NCBI RefSeq assembly: GCF_000169435.1
Contig: NZ_AAYB01000003.1
Location: forward strand, 335,440 to 399,439
Direction of reading: 5' to 3'
Length of the DNA: 64,000 bases
Origin: Roseobacter sp. CCS2
GTDB lineage: Bacteria > Pseudomonadota > Alphaproteobacteria > Rhodobacterales > Rhodobacteraceae
Part shown: positions 1 to 8,844 of the stretch, piece after piece
Layout: each line of letters begins with the position of its first letter
Numbering within the stretch: the first letter of the stretch is position 1
Translations under genes and position numbers: made by a program
Notes under the pieces: generated by a model
What the model was told of the DNA's origin: nothing
What the model saw: the letters and a program-made list of their open reading frames with translations, nothing else
Database searches by the model: none

Positions 1-579
1 GTCTGGCACAAGGATGCCAGCCTCCCTGACGATGTTGATCTGGTTGCCGTGCCAGGTGGGTTTTCCTTTGGTGATTATCTGCGCTGCGGCGCGATTGCCG
101 CGCAGTCGCCGATTTGTAAGGCGGTCGTGAACCACGCAGACCGCGGTGGTTATGTATTGGGTGTTTGCAATGGCTTTCAGGTTCTGACCGAAACAGGCCT
201 TTTGCCGGGGGTGTTGATGCGCAATGCCAACCTCAAGTTTGTTTGCAAAACCGTTGATTTAAAGGTGGAAACATCAGCATCGGCCTATACAGAAGGCTAT
301 AATGCTGGTGATATCGTGGGGTATCCCGTGGCCCATCATGATGGCAATTACACGGTGGATGACAGCACGTTGTCAGGGCTCAAATCGGACGACCGGATTG
401 CCTTTACCTATGGCGATAACCCCAACGGCTCTGTCGCTGATATCGCGGGGGTCTTGTCAGAAAATCGCCGTGTTCTTGGTATGATGCCACACCCGGAACG
501 TGCCGTTGACGCAGGGCACGGCGGCACTGACGGACAGGCGCTTTTCCGCGGGTTGGTTGGGCAACTCGCGCAGGCCTGA
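1..579 (+). CDS. purQ: Phosphoribosylformylglycinamidine synthase subunit PurQ (5' truncated by window edge)
   Basis: Glutamine amidotransferase subunit of FGAM synthase, which supplies ammonia to PurL in de novo purine synthesis. The reading frame is open from base 1 (it reads [20 protein letters not shown]), so the true start is upstream of the window; the internal GTG at 49 is not the start. Visible class-I glutaminase features are the [13 protein letters not shown] motif, the nucleophile elbow GVCNGFQ carrying the catalytic Cys, and MMPHPERA carrying the catalytic His and Glu. The C-terminus is intact and ends 45 bp before the next gene. Family assignment is secure. Confidence 0.97.
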   Translation, partial: VWHKDASLPDDVDLVAVPGGFSFGDYLRCGAIAAQSPICKAVVNHADRGGYVLGVCNGFQVLTETGLLPGVLMRNANLKFVCKTVDLKVETSASAYTEGYNAGDIVGYPVAHHDGNYTVDDSTLSGLKSDDRIAFTYGDNPNGSVADIAGVLSENRRVLGMMPHPERAVDAGHGGTDGQALFRGLVGQLAQA

Positions 580-624
580 TCTGATCTGCTTGCTGCAAAT
601 AGGGTGTACCCCTAGACTACGCGT

Positions 625-2379
625 ATGATGCGGTTTGGAAAACTCTCTAGCAATAAAAGCCGGGGCAGGTGGTACTTGCGCCTTGCGGTGCTTGTGATCA
701 GCCTTTTGGCGGTCATTGTGATCTACGTGTCCAATCAACTGCTGACCCAACGGTTTACTGAAACGATCAGTAACCGTTCAGAGGTACGGTTGGCGCTGTA
801 TGTAACCAACCTGATGAATGAGCTGCAGCGCAATTCGGTTGTGCCGCAATTGCTGTCGCGCGACCCGCAACTGATTAACGCGCTGGAAGATCGCAACTAT
901 TCGCAATCTACCGCGCGTCTGCTGTCATTTGTTGATGAAATCGGTGCGGCTTCTTTAACCTTGCTTGATCGGGATGGGCGGGCTGTTGCAGCGACTGATC
1001 GCAACGAAATTGGTGCAGACCATCGCAATACCCCATATTTTGTTGATGCTTTGCGCAACAATCAGACTGTTTATACCACCTATCAGAACGACGAAGGGGC
1101 TTACGCCTATATCTATTCGCGCCAGATTGAGGTGGCAGGTGATCTGCTTGGTGTGATCATGGTCGAAGTCGACGGCCAAAGGCTTGAGACCGGCTGGGCG
1201 GGTGTGTCTGATGCGGTTCTTGTGATGGACAGCGAAGGCACGATCATCATGGCAACAGAACCGCGCTGGCGTGGTCTGGTTGAAGAAGATGCCTTGGCCC
1301 GGCAATCGGCGCCCTCGGCGATTGAGCGAGCCATTCGCGCCACCCAAGGCTGGGCGGCCCTGCCAGCTGATGCCTATTTGCGGGGCGAGGCTGTGTTGCG
1401 CCGCGAAATGCGCGTGCCACACCAAGGTTGGCGCATGGTCAGCTATACCACCTACACATCCGTAAGAGAGCGGGTGAATGGGATCCTTGCGCTTGAGGTG
1501 ATGGGATTCGCGATTTTGCTGGCGTTGCTGTTTTGGTCGGCATCACGGCGCACGGCGTCGCGGTTGGTTTTCTTTCAACGCGAGTCAGCAGAGCTTCGCG
1601 CATTGAACCGCAGGCTACAGCGGGAAATTGCCGAACGCGAAAAGGTCGAAAAGACCCTTGAGGTGGCTGAACAGACGATTGCGCAGTCATCAAAACTGGC
1701 CGCTTTGGGTGAAATGTCAGCTGCCGTCAGCCACGAGTTGAACCAGCCATTGGCGGCGATGAAAACCTATCTGGCCGGTGCACGCCTGCTGCTGCAACGT
1801 GAACGGCCAGAAGAGGCGCTATCGTCGTTCCAGCGCATTGACGATTTGCTGGAACGGATGGGCGCGATCACACGTCAGTTAAAGTCCTATGCCCGCAAAG
1901 GCTCAGAAGCGTTTGAGCCTGTAGATACAAGGGCTGCGGTGTCCACAGCACTGGCCTTGATGGAACCACAACTGAAAACTCGGGCTGTCAATATTATCCG
2001 CACTTTGCCCAATGAACCGGTCATGATCATGGGTGACAGGCTGCGGCTGGAACAGGTAATTATTAACCTATTGCGCAATGCATTGGACGCCACGAAATCT
2101 GCGGCCAACCCGACGATTGAAATCCTGTTGGCGGCGGGTGATACGGTCAGCATTCAGATCCGTGATAATGGCGAAGGCATCGAAAACCTCGATGATCTGT
2201 TTGAGCCGTTTTACACAACGAAACAACCTGGTGATGGCGTGGGTCTTGGGCTTGCTATCTCCTCTGGCATCGTAAACGATTTAGGTGGGCGCCTGACCGC
2301 GCGAAACGCGGTTGATGGCGGGGCTATATTCGAGGTGCAACTGCCAACCATAAGGCAGGATGTCGCCGCGGCAGAGTAA
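625..2379 (+). CDS. dctB: DctB-like C4-dicarboxylate sensor histidine kinase
   Basis: Membrane sensor kinase of 584 residues. A first TM segment lies near residues 17-37, a periplasmic double-Cache-like sensor near 40-285 and a second TM near 290-312. A coiled linker follows (RRLQREIAEREKVEKTLEVAEQ in two parts), then the HisKA box SAAVSHELNQPLAAM with phospho-acceptor His370, and an HATPase domain with N box INLLRNALDA, G1 box DNGEGI and GVGLGLAI. The LNQPL variant of the H box is typical of DctB. The stop is 10 bp before the dctD start, so the two are co-transcribed. The expected role is sensing dicarboxylates with DctD; no dct transporter gene lies in the window, so substrate is inferred from family only. 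Confidence 0.85.
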   Translation: MMRFGKLSSNKSRGRWYLRLAVLVISLLAVIVIYVSNQLLTQRFTETISNRSEVRLALYVTNLMNELQRNSVVPQLLSRDPQLINALEDRNYSQSTARLLSFVDEIGAASLTLLDRDGRAVAATDRNEIGADHRNTPYFVDALRNNQTVYTTYQNDEGAYAYIYSRQIEVAGDLLGVIMVEVDGQRLETGWAGVSDAVLVMDSEGTIIMATEPRWRGLVEEDALARQSAPSAIERAIRATQGWAALPADAYLRGEAVLRREMRVPHQGWRMVSYTTYTSVRERVNGILALEVMGFAILLALLFWSASRRTASRLVFFQRESAELRALNRRLQREIAEREKVEKTLEVAEQTIAQSSKLAALGEMSAAVSHELNQPLAAMKTYLAGARLLLQRERPEEALSSFQRIDDLLERMGAITRQLKSYARKGSEAFEPVDTRAAVSTALALMEPQLKTRAVNIIRTLPNEPVMIMGDRLRLEQVIINLLRNALDATKSAANPTIEILLAAGDTVSIQIRDNGEGIENLDDLFEPFYTTKQPGDGVGLGLAISSGIVNDLGGRLTARNAVDGGAIFEVQLPTIRQDVAAAE

Positions 2380-2389
2380 GGAAAAGATC

Positions 2390-3721
2390 ATGAATAAAGT
2401 CATGAAGATCGCAATTGTCGATGACGAAAAAGACATGCGTCAGTCGATTTCACAGTGGTTGGCACTGTCCGGTTTTGACACCGAGACATTTGCGTCGGCT
2501 GAGGATGCACTCAAGGGGCTGGGCAATGATTACCCCGGTATCGTCGTCAGCGATATCAAGATGCCTGGCATGGATGGCATGCAGTTTCTTAAAAAGCTCA
2601 AAGGCGTGGACAGTTCATTGCCTGTGATCATGATCACAGGTCACGGTGATGTGCCGATGGCGGTTGAGGCGATGCGCGTTGGTGCGTTCGATTTCCTGGA
2701 AAAACCGTTTAACCCGGACCGCATGACAGAGCTGGCCAAAAAGGCCACGTCTGCGCGCCGTCTGACATTGGATAATCGCGCATTGCGCAAAGAATTGTCT
2801 GATGGATCTGCTTTGATCAAAAAACTGATCGGGCAATCTCCCCCGATGGAGCGTCTGAAAGAGGATATCCTTGATCTGGGGCAGGCTGACGGCCATGTGC
2901 TGGTCGAAGGTGAGACGGGGACTGGCAAAACGCTGGTTGCCCACGCGCTGCATGCGGTGGGGGCGCGCGCGAACAAGAAATTCGTGTTGCTCAGCTGTTC
3001 TGCTTATGACGAAGAAACCCTTGGCCGCATTATTTTTGGTCCGGCGAATGATGACGAACCGATCCCGGCAATGGAAGAGGCGCGCGGCGGCACACTGGTG
3101 CTAGAAGACATTGAGGCGCTGAGCCATTCGTTGCAGGCCCGCCTTCTGACGGCCATCAATGACCAAGGCACACCTGCCGAGACGCGGATCGTTGCGATCT
3201 GTAATCTGCAAGAGCAGGACCAAACCTGCGAAAGCGTCTTACGTCCGGACCTGTTTTACCGCCTTGCAGCTTTGCGCATTACCGTGCCGCCATTGCGTCA
3301 GCGTGGTGAGGACATCCTGACGCTGTTCACCCGTCTGGGTGAGCAGTTCGCCGAAGAATATGGTTGTGATGCGCCAGAGGTAAGCGCGCAGGAAGCAGCC
3401 CAATTGTTGCAGGCCCCATGGCCCGGCAACGTGCGCCAGCTGATCAATGTGGCCGAGCGTGCGGTGCTGCAAAACCGCCGCGGCACGGGGTCTATCGCGT
3501 CGCTGCTGATGGCGGATACCGAAGAAATGAAGCCTGCGATGACGACCGAGGGTAAACCGCTCAAGGAATTCGTCGAGGCGTTTGAACGGATGCTGATAGA
3601 CAATACGATGCGCCGCCACAAAGGCTCTATCGTATCGGTGATGGAAGAACTCTGTCTGCCACGCCGGACACTGAACGAGAAAATGGCCAAGTATGGCCTG
3701 CAGCGGTCCGATTATCTGTAG
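2390..3721 (+). CDS. dctD: DctD-like NtrC-family response regulator lacking the GAFTGA motif
   Basis: Receiver domain (about 1-120, phospho-acceptor Asp55 in VSDIKMPGMDG, Lys in EKPFNP), AAA+ domain (about 140-370, Walker A GETGTGKT at 174-181, Walker B-like GGTLVLEDIE) and a Fis-type HTH at the C-terminus (KGSIVSVMEEL...PRRTLNEKM). ATG 2390 is preferred over the upstream ATG at 2360 because a TAAGGAAA ribosome site sits just before it. The segment that should carry the sigma54-contacting GAFTGA loop is shortened to ETLGRIIFGPANDDEP with no such motif, so it probably does not open sigma54 promoters in the normal way. Partner of the kinase immediately upstream. Confidence 0.87.
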   Translation: MNKVMKIAIVDDEKDMRQSISQWLALSGFDTETFASAEDALKGLGNDYPGIVVSDIKMPGMDGMQFLKKLKGVDSSLPVIMITGHGDVPMAVEAMRVGAFDFLEKPFNPDRMTELAKKATSARRLTLDNRALRKELSDGSALIKKLIGQSPPMERLKEDILDLGQADGHVLVEGETGTGKTLVAHALHAVGARANKKFVLLSCSAYDEETLGRIIFGPANDDEPIPAMEEARGGTLVLEDIEALSHSLQARLLTAINDQGTPAETRIVAICNLQEQDQTCESVLRPDLFYRLAALRITVPPLRQRGEDILTLFTRLGEQFAEEYGCDAPEVSAQEAAQLLQAPWPGNVRQLINVAERAVLQNRRGTGSIASLLMADTEEMKPAMTTEGKPLKEFVEAFERMLIDNTMRRHKGSIVSVMEELCLPRRTLNEKMAKYGLQRSDYL

Positions 3722-3751
3722 CAAAAACCATCAAATTCGGTTTCTGATCAG

Positions 3752-3783
3752 GCACTTTGCACGCAACCACTTGTGCAAGGTGC
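3752..3783 (+). terminator. Hairpin after dctD, possible intrinsic terminator
   Basis: Arms GCACTTTGCAC (3752-3762) and GTGCAAGGTGC (3773-3783) pair over 11 bp with one G-T pair and a 10-nt loop. The tail is only CTTTCGTCC, so it is a weak terminator or a 3' end-stabilising hairpin. Confidence 0.5.
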
Positions 3784-4137
3784 CTTTCGTCCCTTATGTA
3801 TTGAATACGGATGCTCGCGCAGCAGTTGCGCGGTGACAGCCGATAGAGATTCTCTGTTTCGCTTTTGGTCACGACCTTATGCAGAACAGCTGATTTGATC
3901 CTACGGGATCAGAAGAACGCCACGGATCGTGCGATACCGCCGACCGGGCCATGAATGGGCTTCAGCACAGCTGAGGTCGGAGAAGAAACGCGATGCAAAG
4001 CGCGCAAAACATGAGGCAAGATGCAGCCGCCCCAAGGGGCGCTGGTACGGCCCGCGCGCAGATCGCCTTAAATAGACATGTAACACGGACAACCGCGCCT
4101 CCTGGGGCGCCGCCGGGGTTATGTGCGAACGGACACA
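3784..4137 (+). promoter_or_regulatory. Long leader region upstream of rne
   Basis: About 350 bp with no convincing gene on either strand. It is GC-rich near its 3' end and holds a compact hairpin, CGCCCC-AA-GGGGCG (4028-4041), and a second GC-palindromic stretch around 4100-4116. RNase E in enterobacteria is autoregulated through a structured 5' leader; that this leader acts similarly is inference. Confidence 0.35.
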
Positions 4138-6777
4138 ATGCCAAAGAAAATGCTTATCGATGCCACACACGCGGAAGAAACCCGCGTTGTTGTGGTCGAC
4201 GGAAACAAAGTCGAAGAATTTGATTTCGAAAGCCAGTTCAAGCGTCAGCTTGCAGGCAACATCTACCTTGCAAAGGTAACACGCGTAGAACCATCGCTGC
4301 AGGCCGCGTTTGTGGACTATGGCGGAAATCGCCACGGGTTCTTGGCCTTCTCGGAAATCCATCCGGATTACTATCAGATCCCGGTCGCAGACCGTGAGGC
4401 GCTGATTGCCGAAGAAAAAGCCTATGCTGAAAGCCTAAAGGCCGAAGCGGAAGCCGAAGAAGAAAAACCAAAACCCAAGCGTCGCCGCCGCAGTAAAGCC
4501 AAAGCGGCCGAGGTTGAGGGTGATGATGCGGTCGTCACTGGTGAGGTTGAAACGCCTGAGGAAGAAACCTCTGGCGATATCGCCGGTATGGAAACCATTG
4601 ATCTGGATGACAGCGAAGAGGGCAGCTCGCCCATGGAGCTTGTCGCCGAGACGCCAGTTGAAACACCTGCCGCCGGTGAAGACGAAGATGACGACGAGGA
4701 TGAGCAGCCAAAGGCTGATCCCAAGTCCAAGGACGAAACCATCGAAAGTGTCGCCGAAGAAGACGACACTGACGAGGTGCGCCCGGTCCGCAAGCCGCGC
4801 CCGAAGCGGTATAAGATCCAGGAAGTTATCAAGGTTCGCCAGATCCTGCTGATCCAGGTCGTGAAAGAAGAGCGCGGCAACAAAGGTGCGGCACTGACCA
4901 CATACCTGTCGCTTGCTGGCCGTTACTGCGTTCTGATGCCGAATACCGCCCGTGGTGGCGGGATCAGCCGCAAGATCACGAATGCCGCTGACCGCAAAAA
5001 GCTGAAAGAGATTGCGAATTCCATGACTGTGCCGGATGGCGCTGGCCTGATTATTCGCACCGCTGGGTCCCAGCGCACCAAGGCCGAGATCAAGCGCGAC
5101 TACGAATACCTGCAACGCATGTGGGAACAGATCCGCGAACTGACGCTGAAATCAACGGCACCCGCCAAGATTTACGAAGAGGGCGACCTGATCAAACGGT
5201 CCATCCGCGATCTTTATTCCAAAGAGATCGACGAGGTGATCGTGGCGGGCGAGGCGGGTTATCGTACCGCCAAGGACTTCATGAAAATGATCATGCCGTC
5301 CCATGCCAAGAACGTGAAATTCTATACCGAGCAACTGCCGCTTTATGCGCGTTATCAGGTCGAAGGCTATCTGAACGGCATGTTCAACCCGACCGTACAA
5401 TTGCCGTCGGGTGGTTACATCGTGATTGGAATTACCGAAGCGCTGGTGGCGATTGATGTGAACTCTGGTCGGGCGACCAAAGAAGGCTCGATCGAGCAAA
5501 CGGCGACCAAGACCAACCTTGAAGCTGCCGACGAAGTGGCGCGTCAGTTGCGCTTGCGTGACCTTGCGGGCCTGATCGTCATCGACTTTATCGATATGGA
5601 TGAACGTCGCAACAACGCGGCCGTTGAAAAGCGTTTCAAAGATAAGCTCAAGACGGACCGCGCCCGTATTCAAGTGGGTCGCATTTCGGGTTTTGGCCTG
5701 ATGGAAATGTCGCGCCAGCGTTTGCGTCCAGGCATGTTGGAAGCGACCACACAGATGTGTTCGCACTGTCATGGAACCGGTCTGTTGCGCTCTGACGATA
5801 ACGTCGCACTCTCGATCCTGCGTGCCTTGGAAGAAGAAGGCGTGCGCGGCCGATCCAAAGAGGTGCTGATTAAAGCGCCGATTTCCATTGCCAATTTCCT
5901 GATGAATGGCAAACGCGAACATATCGCCGATATCGAGGCGCGTTATGGCATGTCCGTGCGGATCGAATGTGATCCGACGATGGTGTCGCCTGACTATGCG
6001 ATTGAAAAGTTCAAGACAGCCACGCGCGTGGTCCCTGATGCAGCGCCGTTTGTCAGCTCTGCTGTGATGATGGACGATGATGAAGACGATAATGCTGGTA
6101 TCATCGTCGATGCTGATGTGGCTGAGGAAACCAACACCAATGCCGAAACCGTTGATGGCGAGGACCGGCCCAAGCGCAAGCGCCGTCGGCGCCGGCGTCG
6201 CCGGGGTGGTGGCGGCGGAAATGCCGACAACCAGAACGGTCAGAACCAGAACGGTGACAATGCCGAAGGTGATGCAGAAGCCGCGCCAGCGGAGGCAGCG
6301 ACTGATACACCCGCCGATAAGGTTGCTGAGGATGCGCCCGCGCCAGAGGCGAAACCAAAACGTACACGGACGCGGCGCAAGAAAGCTGAGCCTGCTGCAG
6401 AGGATGCGGTAGAAACGCCAGCAGAAAAACCCGCTGAGGAGGTCGCAGAGGACAAACCTGCACCCAAGAAGCGGACGCGCCGTAAGAAGGCTGAACCGAA
6501 AGAGGAAGCTGTCGCTGAGGTAGACGCCAAAACACCAGCTGCTGAGGCTGAACCCGATGCAATAGAGGAAAAACCAAAGCCAAAGCGCCGCAGCAGGGCC
6601 AAGCCAAAAGCAGAAGCTGCACCTGTTGAGGCCGCAGAGGAGGTCGTTGCGGAAACGCCACCTGAACCAAAAGCTGAACCAAAAGCTGAACCAAAGCCTG
6701 CGCCTGAACCAAAGGCTGAGACAGCACCAGCAGAAGACAAGCCCAAGCGTAAGGGCTGGTGGTCGCTCGGGCGCTGA
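4138..6777 (+). CDS. rne: Ribonuclease E
   Basis: Endoribonuclease of 879 residues that initiates mRNA decay and processes rRNA and tRNA precursors. ATG 4138 gives the family N-terminus MPKKMLIDA; the GTG at 4123 is less likely. The S1 RNA-binding domain starts near residue 35 but is split by a charged insertion at about 90-215, and resumes at RYKIQEVIKVRQ. The DNase I-like catalytic subdomain shows Asp440 (VAIDVNSG) and Asp483 (IVIDFIDM), the metal-binding acids. The zinc link is CSHC (Cys541/Cys544). The C-terminal third is disordered, alternating basic blocks (KPKRTRTRRKK) with acidic Ala/Pro/Glu stretches, as expected for the degradosome and RNA-binding scaffold. The next gene overlaps its stop by one base. 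Confidence 0.96.
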   Translation: MPKKMLIDATHAEETRVVVVDGNKVEEFDFESQFKRQLAGNIYLAKVTRVEPSLQAAFVDYGGNRHGFLAFSEIHPDYYQIPVADREALIAEEKAYAESLKAEAEAEEEKPKPKRRRRSKAKAAEVEGDDAVVTGEVETPEEETSGDIAGMETIDLDDSEEGSSPMELVAETPVETPAAGEDEDDDEDEQPKADPKSKDETIESVAEEDDTDEVRPVRKPRPKRYKIQEVIKVRQILLIQVVKEERGNKGAALTTYLSLAGRYCVLMPNTARGGGISRKITNAADRKKLKEIANSMTVPDGAGLIIRTAGSQRTKAEIKRDYEYLQRMWEQIRELTLKSTAPAKIYEEGDLIKRSIRDLYSKEIDEVIVAGEAGYRTAKDFMKMIMPSHAKNVKFYTEQLPLYARYQVEGYLNGMFNPTVQLPSGGYIVIGITEALVAIDVNSGRATKEGSIEQTATKTNLEAADEVARQLRLRDLAGLIVIDFIDMDERRNNAAVEKRFKDKLKTDRARIQVGRISGFGLMEMSRQRLRPGMLEATTQMCSHCHGTGLLRSDDNVALSILRALEEEGVRGRSKEVLIKAPISIANFLMNGKREHIADIEARYGMSVRIECDPTMVSPDYAIEKFKTATRVVPDAAPFVSSAVMMDDDEDDNAGIIVDADVAEETNTNAETVDGEDRPKRKRRRRRRRRGGGGGNADNQNGQNQNGDNAEGDAEAAPAEAATDTPADKVAEDAPAPEAKPKRTRTRRKKAEPAAEDAVETPAEKPAEEVAEDKPAPKKRTRRKKAEPKEEAVAEVDAKTPAAEAEPDAIEEKPKPKRRSRAKPKAEAAPVEAAEEVVAETPPEPKAEPKAEPKPAPEPKAETAPAEDKPKRKGWWSLGR

Positions 6778-7745
6778 TGTCTGGCAGTATTGTTATCACA
6801 GGGGGCTGCGGCTTTTTAGGCGCGGCCCTTGCCCAACGGATCGTTGATAAGGGTGTCACGTTGCCCGATGGGCGACATCTGGCGGCACCGCAGGTCCAGC
6901 TTTGGGATTTGCCGAACGCACGTGTGCCGGTTTTGCCGAACGTGACTTTCAATGCCATTGATATTACCGATAAAGATGCTGTTGTGGCTGCAATGCCTGA
7001 CGATATCGCCTTGGTGTATCACCTCGCCGCCGTGGTCAGTGGGCAGGCAGAGGCGGATTATGATCTGGGGATGAAGATCAACTTAGGTGGCACCAATACT
7101 GTGCTTGAGGCGGTGAAAGAGATACGCCCCGGCGTGCCTGTGATCGGGACCTCGTCTTTGGCTGTCTATGGCGGCAACCCGCAAGAGCCGCTTAGTGAAG
7201 CCACGCAAATTCAGCCGCAAAACACCTATGGTGTGACCAAAGCGATGGCCGAACTGGTCATGGCAGACTATCGCAGGCGCGGTTGGGTTGATGCACGCAC
7301 ATTGCGTTTGCCCACCATCACCGTTCGGCCAGGCACGCCGAATGCAGCAGCGTCGTCTTTCGCCTCTTCCATTATTCGCGAACCGCTTGGCGGTGTGCCT
7401 GCGATTTGCCCGGTTCATCCTGATATGGCGCTTTGGGTGGCTTCACCTGACGCGGCCGTTGCCGCTTTGTGGCATGCGCCATCCGTTTCAGACGACGATT
7501 GGCCCGCCTTTGGCGCGGTCAATGTGCCCGGCTTACAGGTGCAGGTGTTCAGCATGATTGCCGCGTTGCGCGCCCGCGCTGGTGATGGCACGGCTGATTT
7601 GATTGAAATGAAGCCGGATCAGAAGATCATTGATATCGTGGGTACGTGGCCGACGTTGTTTGATACCAGCCTCGCGCAATCGCTTGGCTTTCAAGGGGAC
7701 GCTGGCTTTGATGCGATCCTTGATCAGGCTTTCTTGATGAAATAA
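6777..7745 (+). CDS. NAD-dependent epimerase/dehydratase family protein, probably D-erythronate dehydrogenase-like
   Basis: Extended SDR of 322 residues. The N-terminal Rossmann motif is GGCGFLG (consensus GxxGxxG), the catalytic Ser lies in GTSSLAVYG and the YxxxK pair is YGVTKAMAE. The start ATG shares one base with the rne stop (TGATG), giving translational coupling, although no functional link to RNase E is apparent. Length and the stretch LRLPTITVRPG...ASSFASSIIREPLGG resemble the DenD group that oxidises four-carbon sugar acids; a nucleotide-sugar epimerase is the alternative. The 3' end overlaps the oppositely oriented tusA-like gene by 22 bp. Confidence 0.75.
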   Translation: MSGSIVITGGCGFLGAALAQRIVDKGVTLPDGRHLAAPQVQLWDLPNARVPVLPNVTFNAIDITDKDAVVAAMPDDIALVYHLAAVVSGQAEADYDLGMKINLGGTNTVLEAVKEIRPGVPVIGTSSLAVYGGNPQEPLSEATQIQPQNTYGVTKAMAELVMADYRRRGWVDARTLRLPTITVRPGTPNAAASSFASSIIREPLGGVPAICPVHPDMALWVASPDAAVAALWHAPSVSDDDWPAFGAVNVPGLQVQVFSMIAALRARAGDGTADLIEMKPDQKIIDIVGTWPTLFDTSLAQSLGFQGDAGFDAILDQAFLMK

Positions 7746-7951
7746 AGCTGGCCATCGGTCACATCTTGCGTGCTGACCAACTCGTGCCCGGCCTCATTAC
7801 AGAAATGCGGCACATCTATCACCGCCGCAGGATCATCGGCCAAGACGCGTAAAACCTGACCGGATGTCAACGCTTGCAATCGTTTGCGCGCTTTGAGAAC
7901 GGGCAGGGGGCAAAGCAACCCTTTTGCATCAAGATCAGCGTCATATGTCAT
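7724..7951 (-). CDS. TusA-family sulfurtransferase
   Basis: A 75-residue protein with the family signature CPLP (Cys14 as the persulfide carrier) in GLLCPLPVLKARK. TusA/SirA/YedF proteins relay sulfur for tRNA thiolation, cofactor synthesis or sulfur oxidation; which of these applies cannot be told here because no partner genes adjoin it. It overlaps the convergent SDR gene at the 3' end and diverges from ccdA upstream. Confidence 0.85.
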   Translation of the reverse strand: MTYDADLDAKGLLCPLPVLKARKRLQALTSGQVLRVLADDPAAVIDVPHFCNEAGHELVSTQDVTDGQLYFIKKA

Positions 7952-8058
7952 ACCGTCTGAGGTATGTGTGATGTTTCATTTTGTCCACCAAGTTGTGACA
8001 TCTTGGGCCGTGACGAATTGCCCGCGCTCGCTTAGGTAGGATGCAAAGGAAGACATGC

Positions 8059-8814
8059 ATGCTCGACACCGCCCTGATTTTTGATGCAGCATTGCTGCCA
8101 GCGATGCTGATTGCGATGCTGGCGGGTATTTTGTCATTCCTGAGCCCTTGTGTGCTGCCGGTTGTGCCACCCTACCTTGCCTATATGGGCGGTGTATCTG
8201 TCAGCGAGATGGAGGAAACCAAGACGGCCCGCAGACGCGTTTTTGTTTCGGCAATATTCTTTGTTCTTGGACTGTCCACAATTTTTCTTTTGCTCGGCCT
8301 CGCGTTTTCGACAATGGGCCGGATGCTGTTGCAGGTACAGGATTGGTTTGTGATTGTCGCTGGCGCGCTGATCATGGTCCTTGGCGCGCATTTCGTGGGT
8401 GTGTTCCGTATTGGTTTTCTGGACCGCGAATTGCGGGTTGATGCTGGTGACAAAGGCGGATCCGCCTTTGGTGCCTATCTTCTTGGTCTGGCATTTGCGT
8501 TCGGGTGGACGCCTTGCCTGGGTCCGATCCTTGGGGCGATCCTTAGCCTTGCCGCGTCAGAGGCGGATGTTTCGCGTGGTACGGTTTTGTTGGCGGTCTA
8601 TGCCCTTGGCCTTGGTATTCCGTTTTTGCTGGTCGCTGCGTTCTTCCCACGTCTAAAGGGCGTGATGGGCTGGATGAAGCGGCATATGGACCGGATTGAA
8701 AAGGTGTCGGGCCTGCTTTTGTGGACTGTTGGCCTGATGATGATGACCGGCCAATTCGCGGCTTTCAGCTATTGGCTGCTTGAGCGCTTTCCAGCGCTGG
8801 CTTTAATCGGCTAA
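8059..8814 (+). CDS. ccdA: Cytochrome c biogenesis protein CcdA
   Basis: Six-TM inner-membrane thiol-disulfide conduit that passes electrons from cytoplasmic thioredoxin to periplasmic apocytochrome c reduction. ATG 8059 is chosen because AAAGGAAG precedes it; ATG 8041 is a possible earlier start. Family hallmarks are the two membrane cysteines, Cys31 in SFLSPCVLPVVPPYL and Cys153 in FGWTPCLGPILG. At 251 residues it has normal length for the short CcdA class. It stands alone, without other ccm genes. Confidence 0.93.
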   Translation: MLDTALIFDAALLPAMLIAMLAGILSFLSPCVLPVVPPYLAYMGGVSVSEMEETKTARRRVFVSAIFFVLGLSTIFLLLGLAFSTMGRMLLQVQDWFVIVAGALIMVLGAHFVGVFRIGFLDRELRVDAGDKGGSAFGAYLLGLAFAFGWTPCLGPILGAILSLAASEADVSRGTVLLAVYALGLGIPFLLVAAFFPRLKGVMGWMKRHMDRIEKVSGLLLWTVGLMMMTGQFAAFSYWLLERFPALALIG

Positions 8815-8844
8815 CCTGCGTCCAAGCATCAGCAAGGGACGGCG

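Noticed and set aside
4422..6958. Several long minus-strand frames under rne
   Set aside because: They lie opposite low-complexity acidic and basic coding sequence of RNase E and give Ser- or Leu/Gln-rich nonsense.
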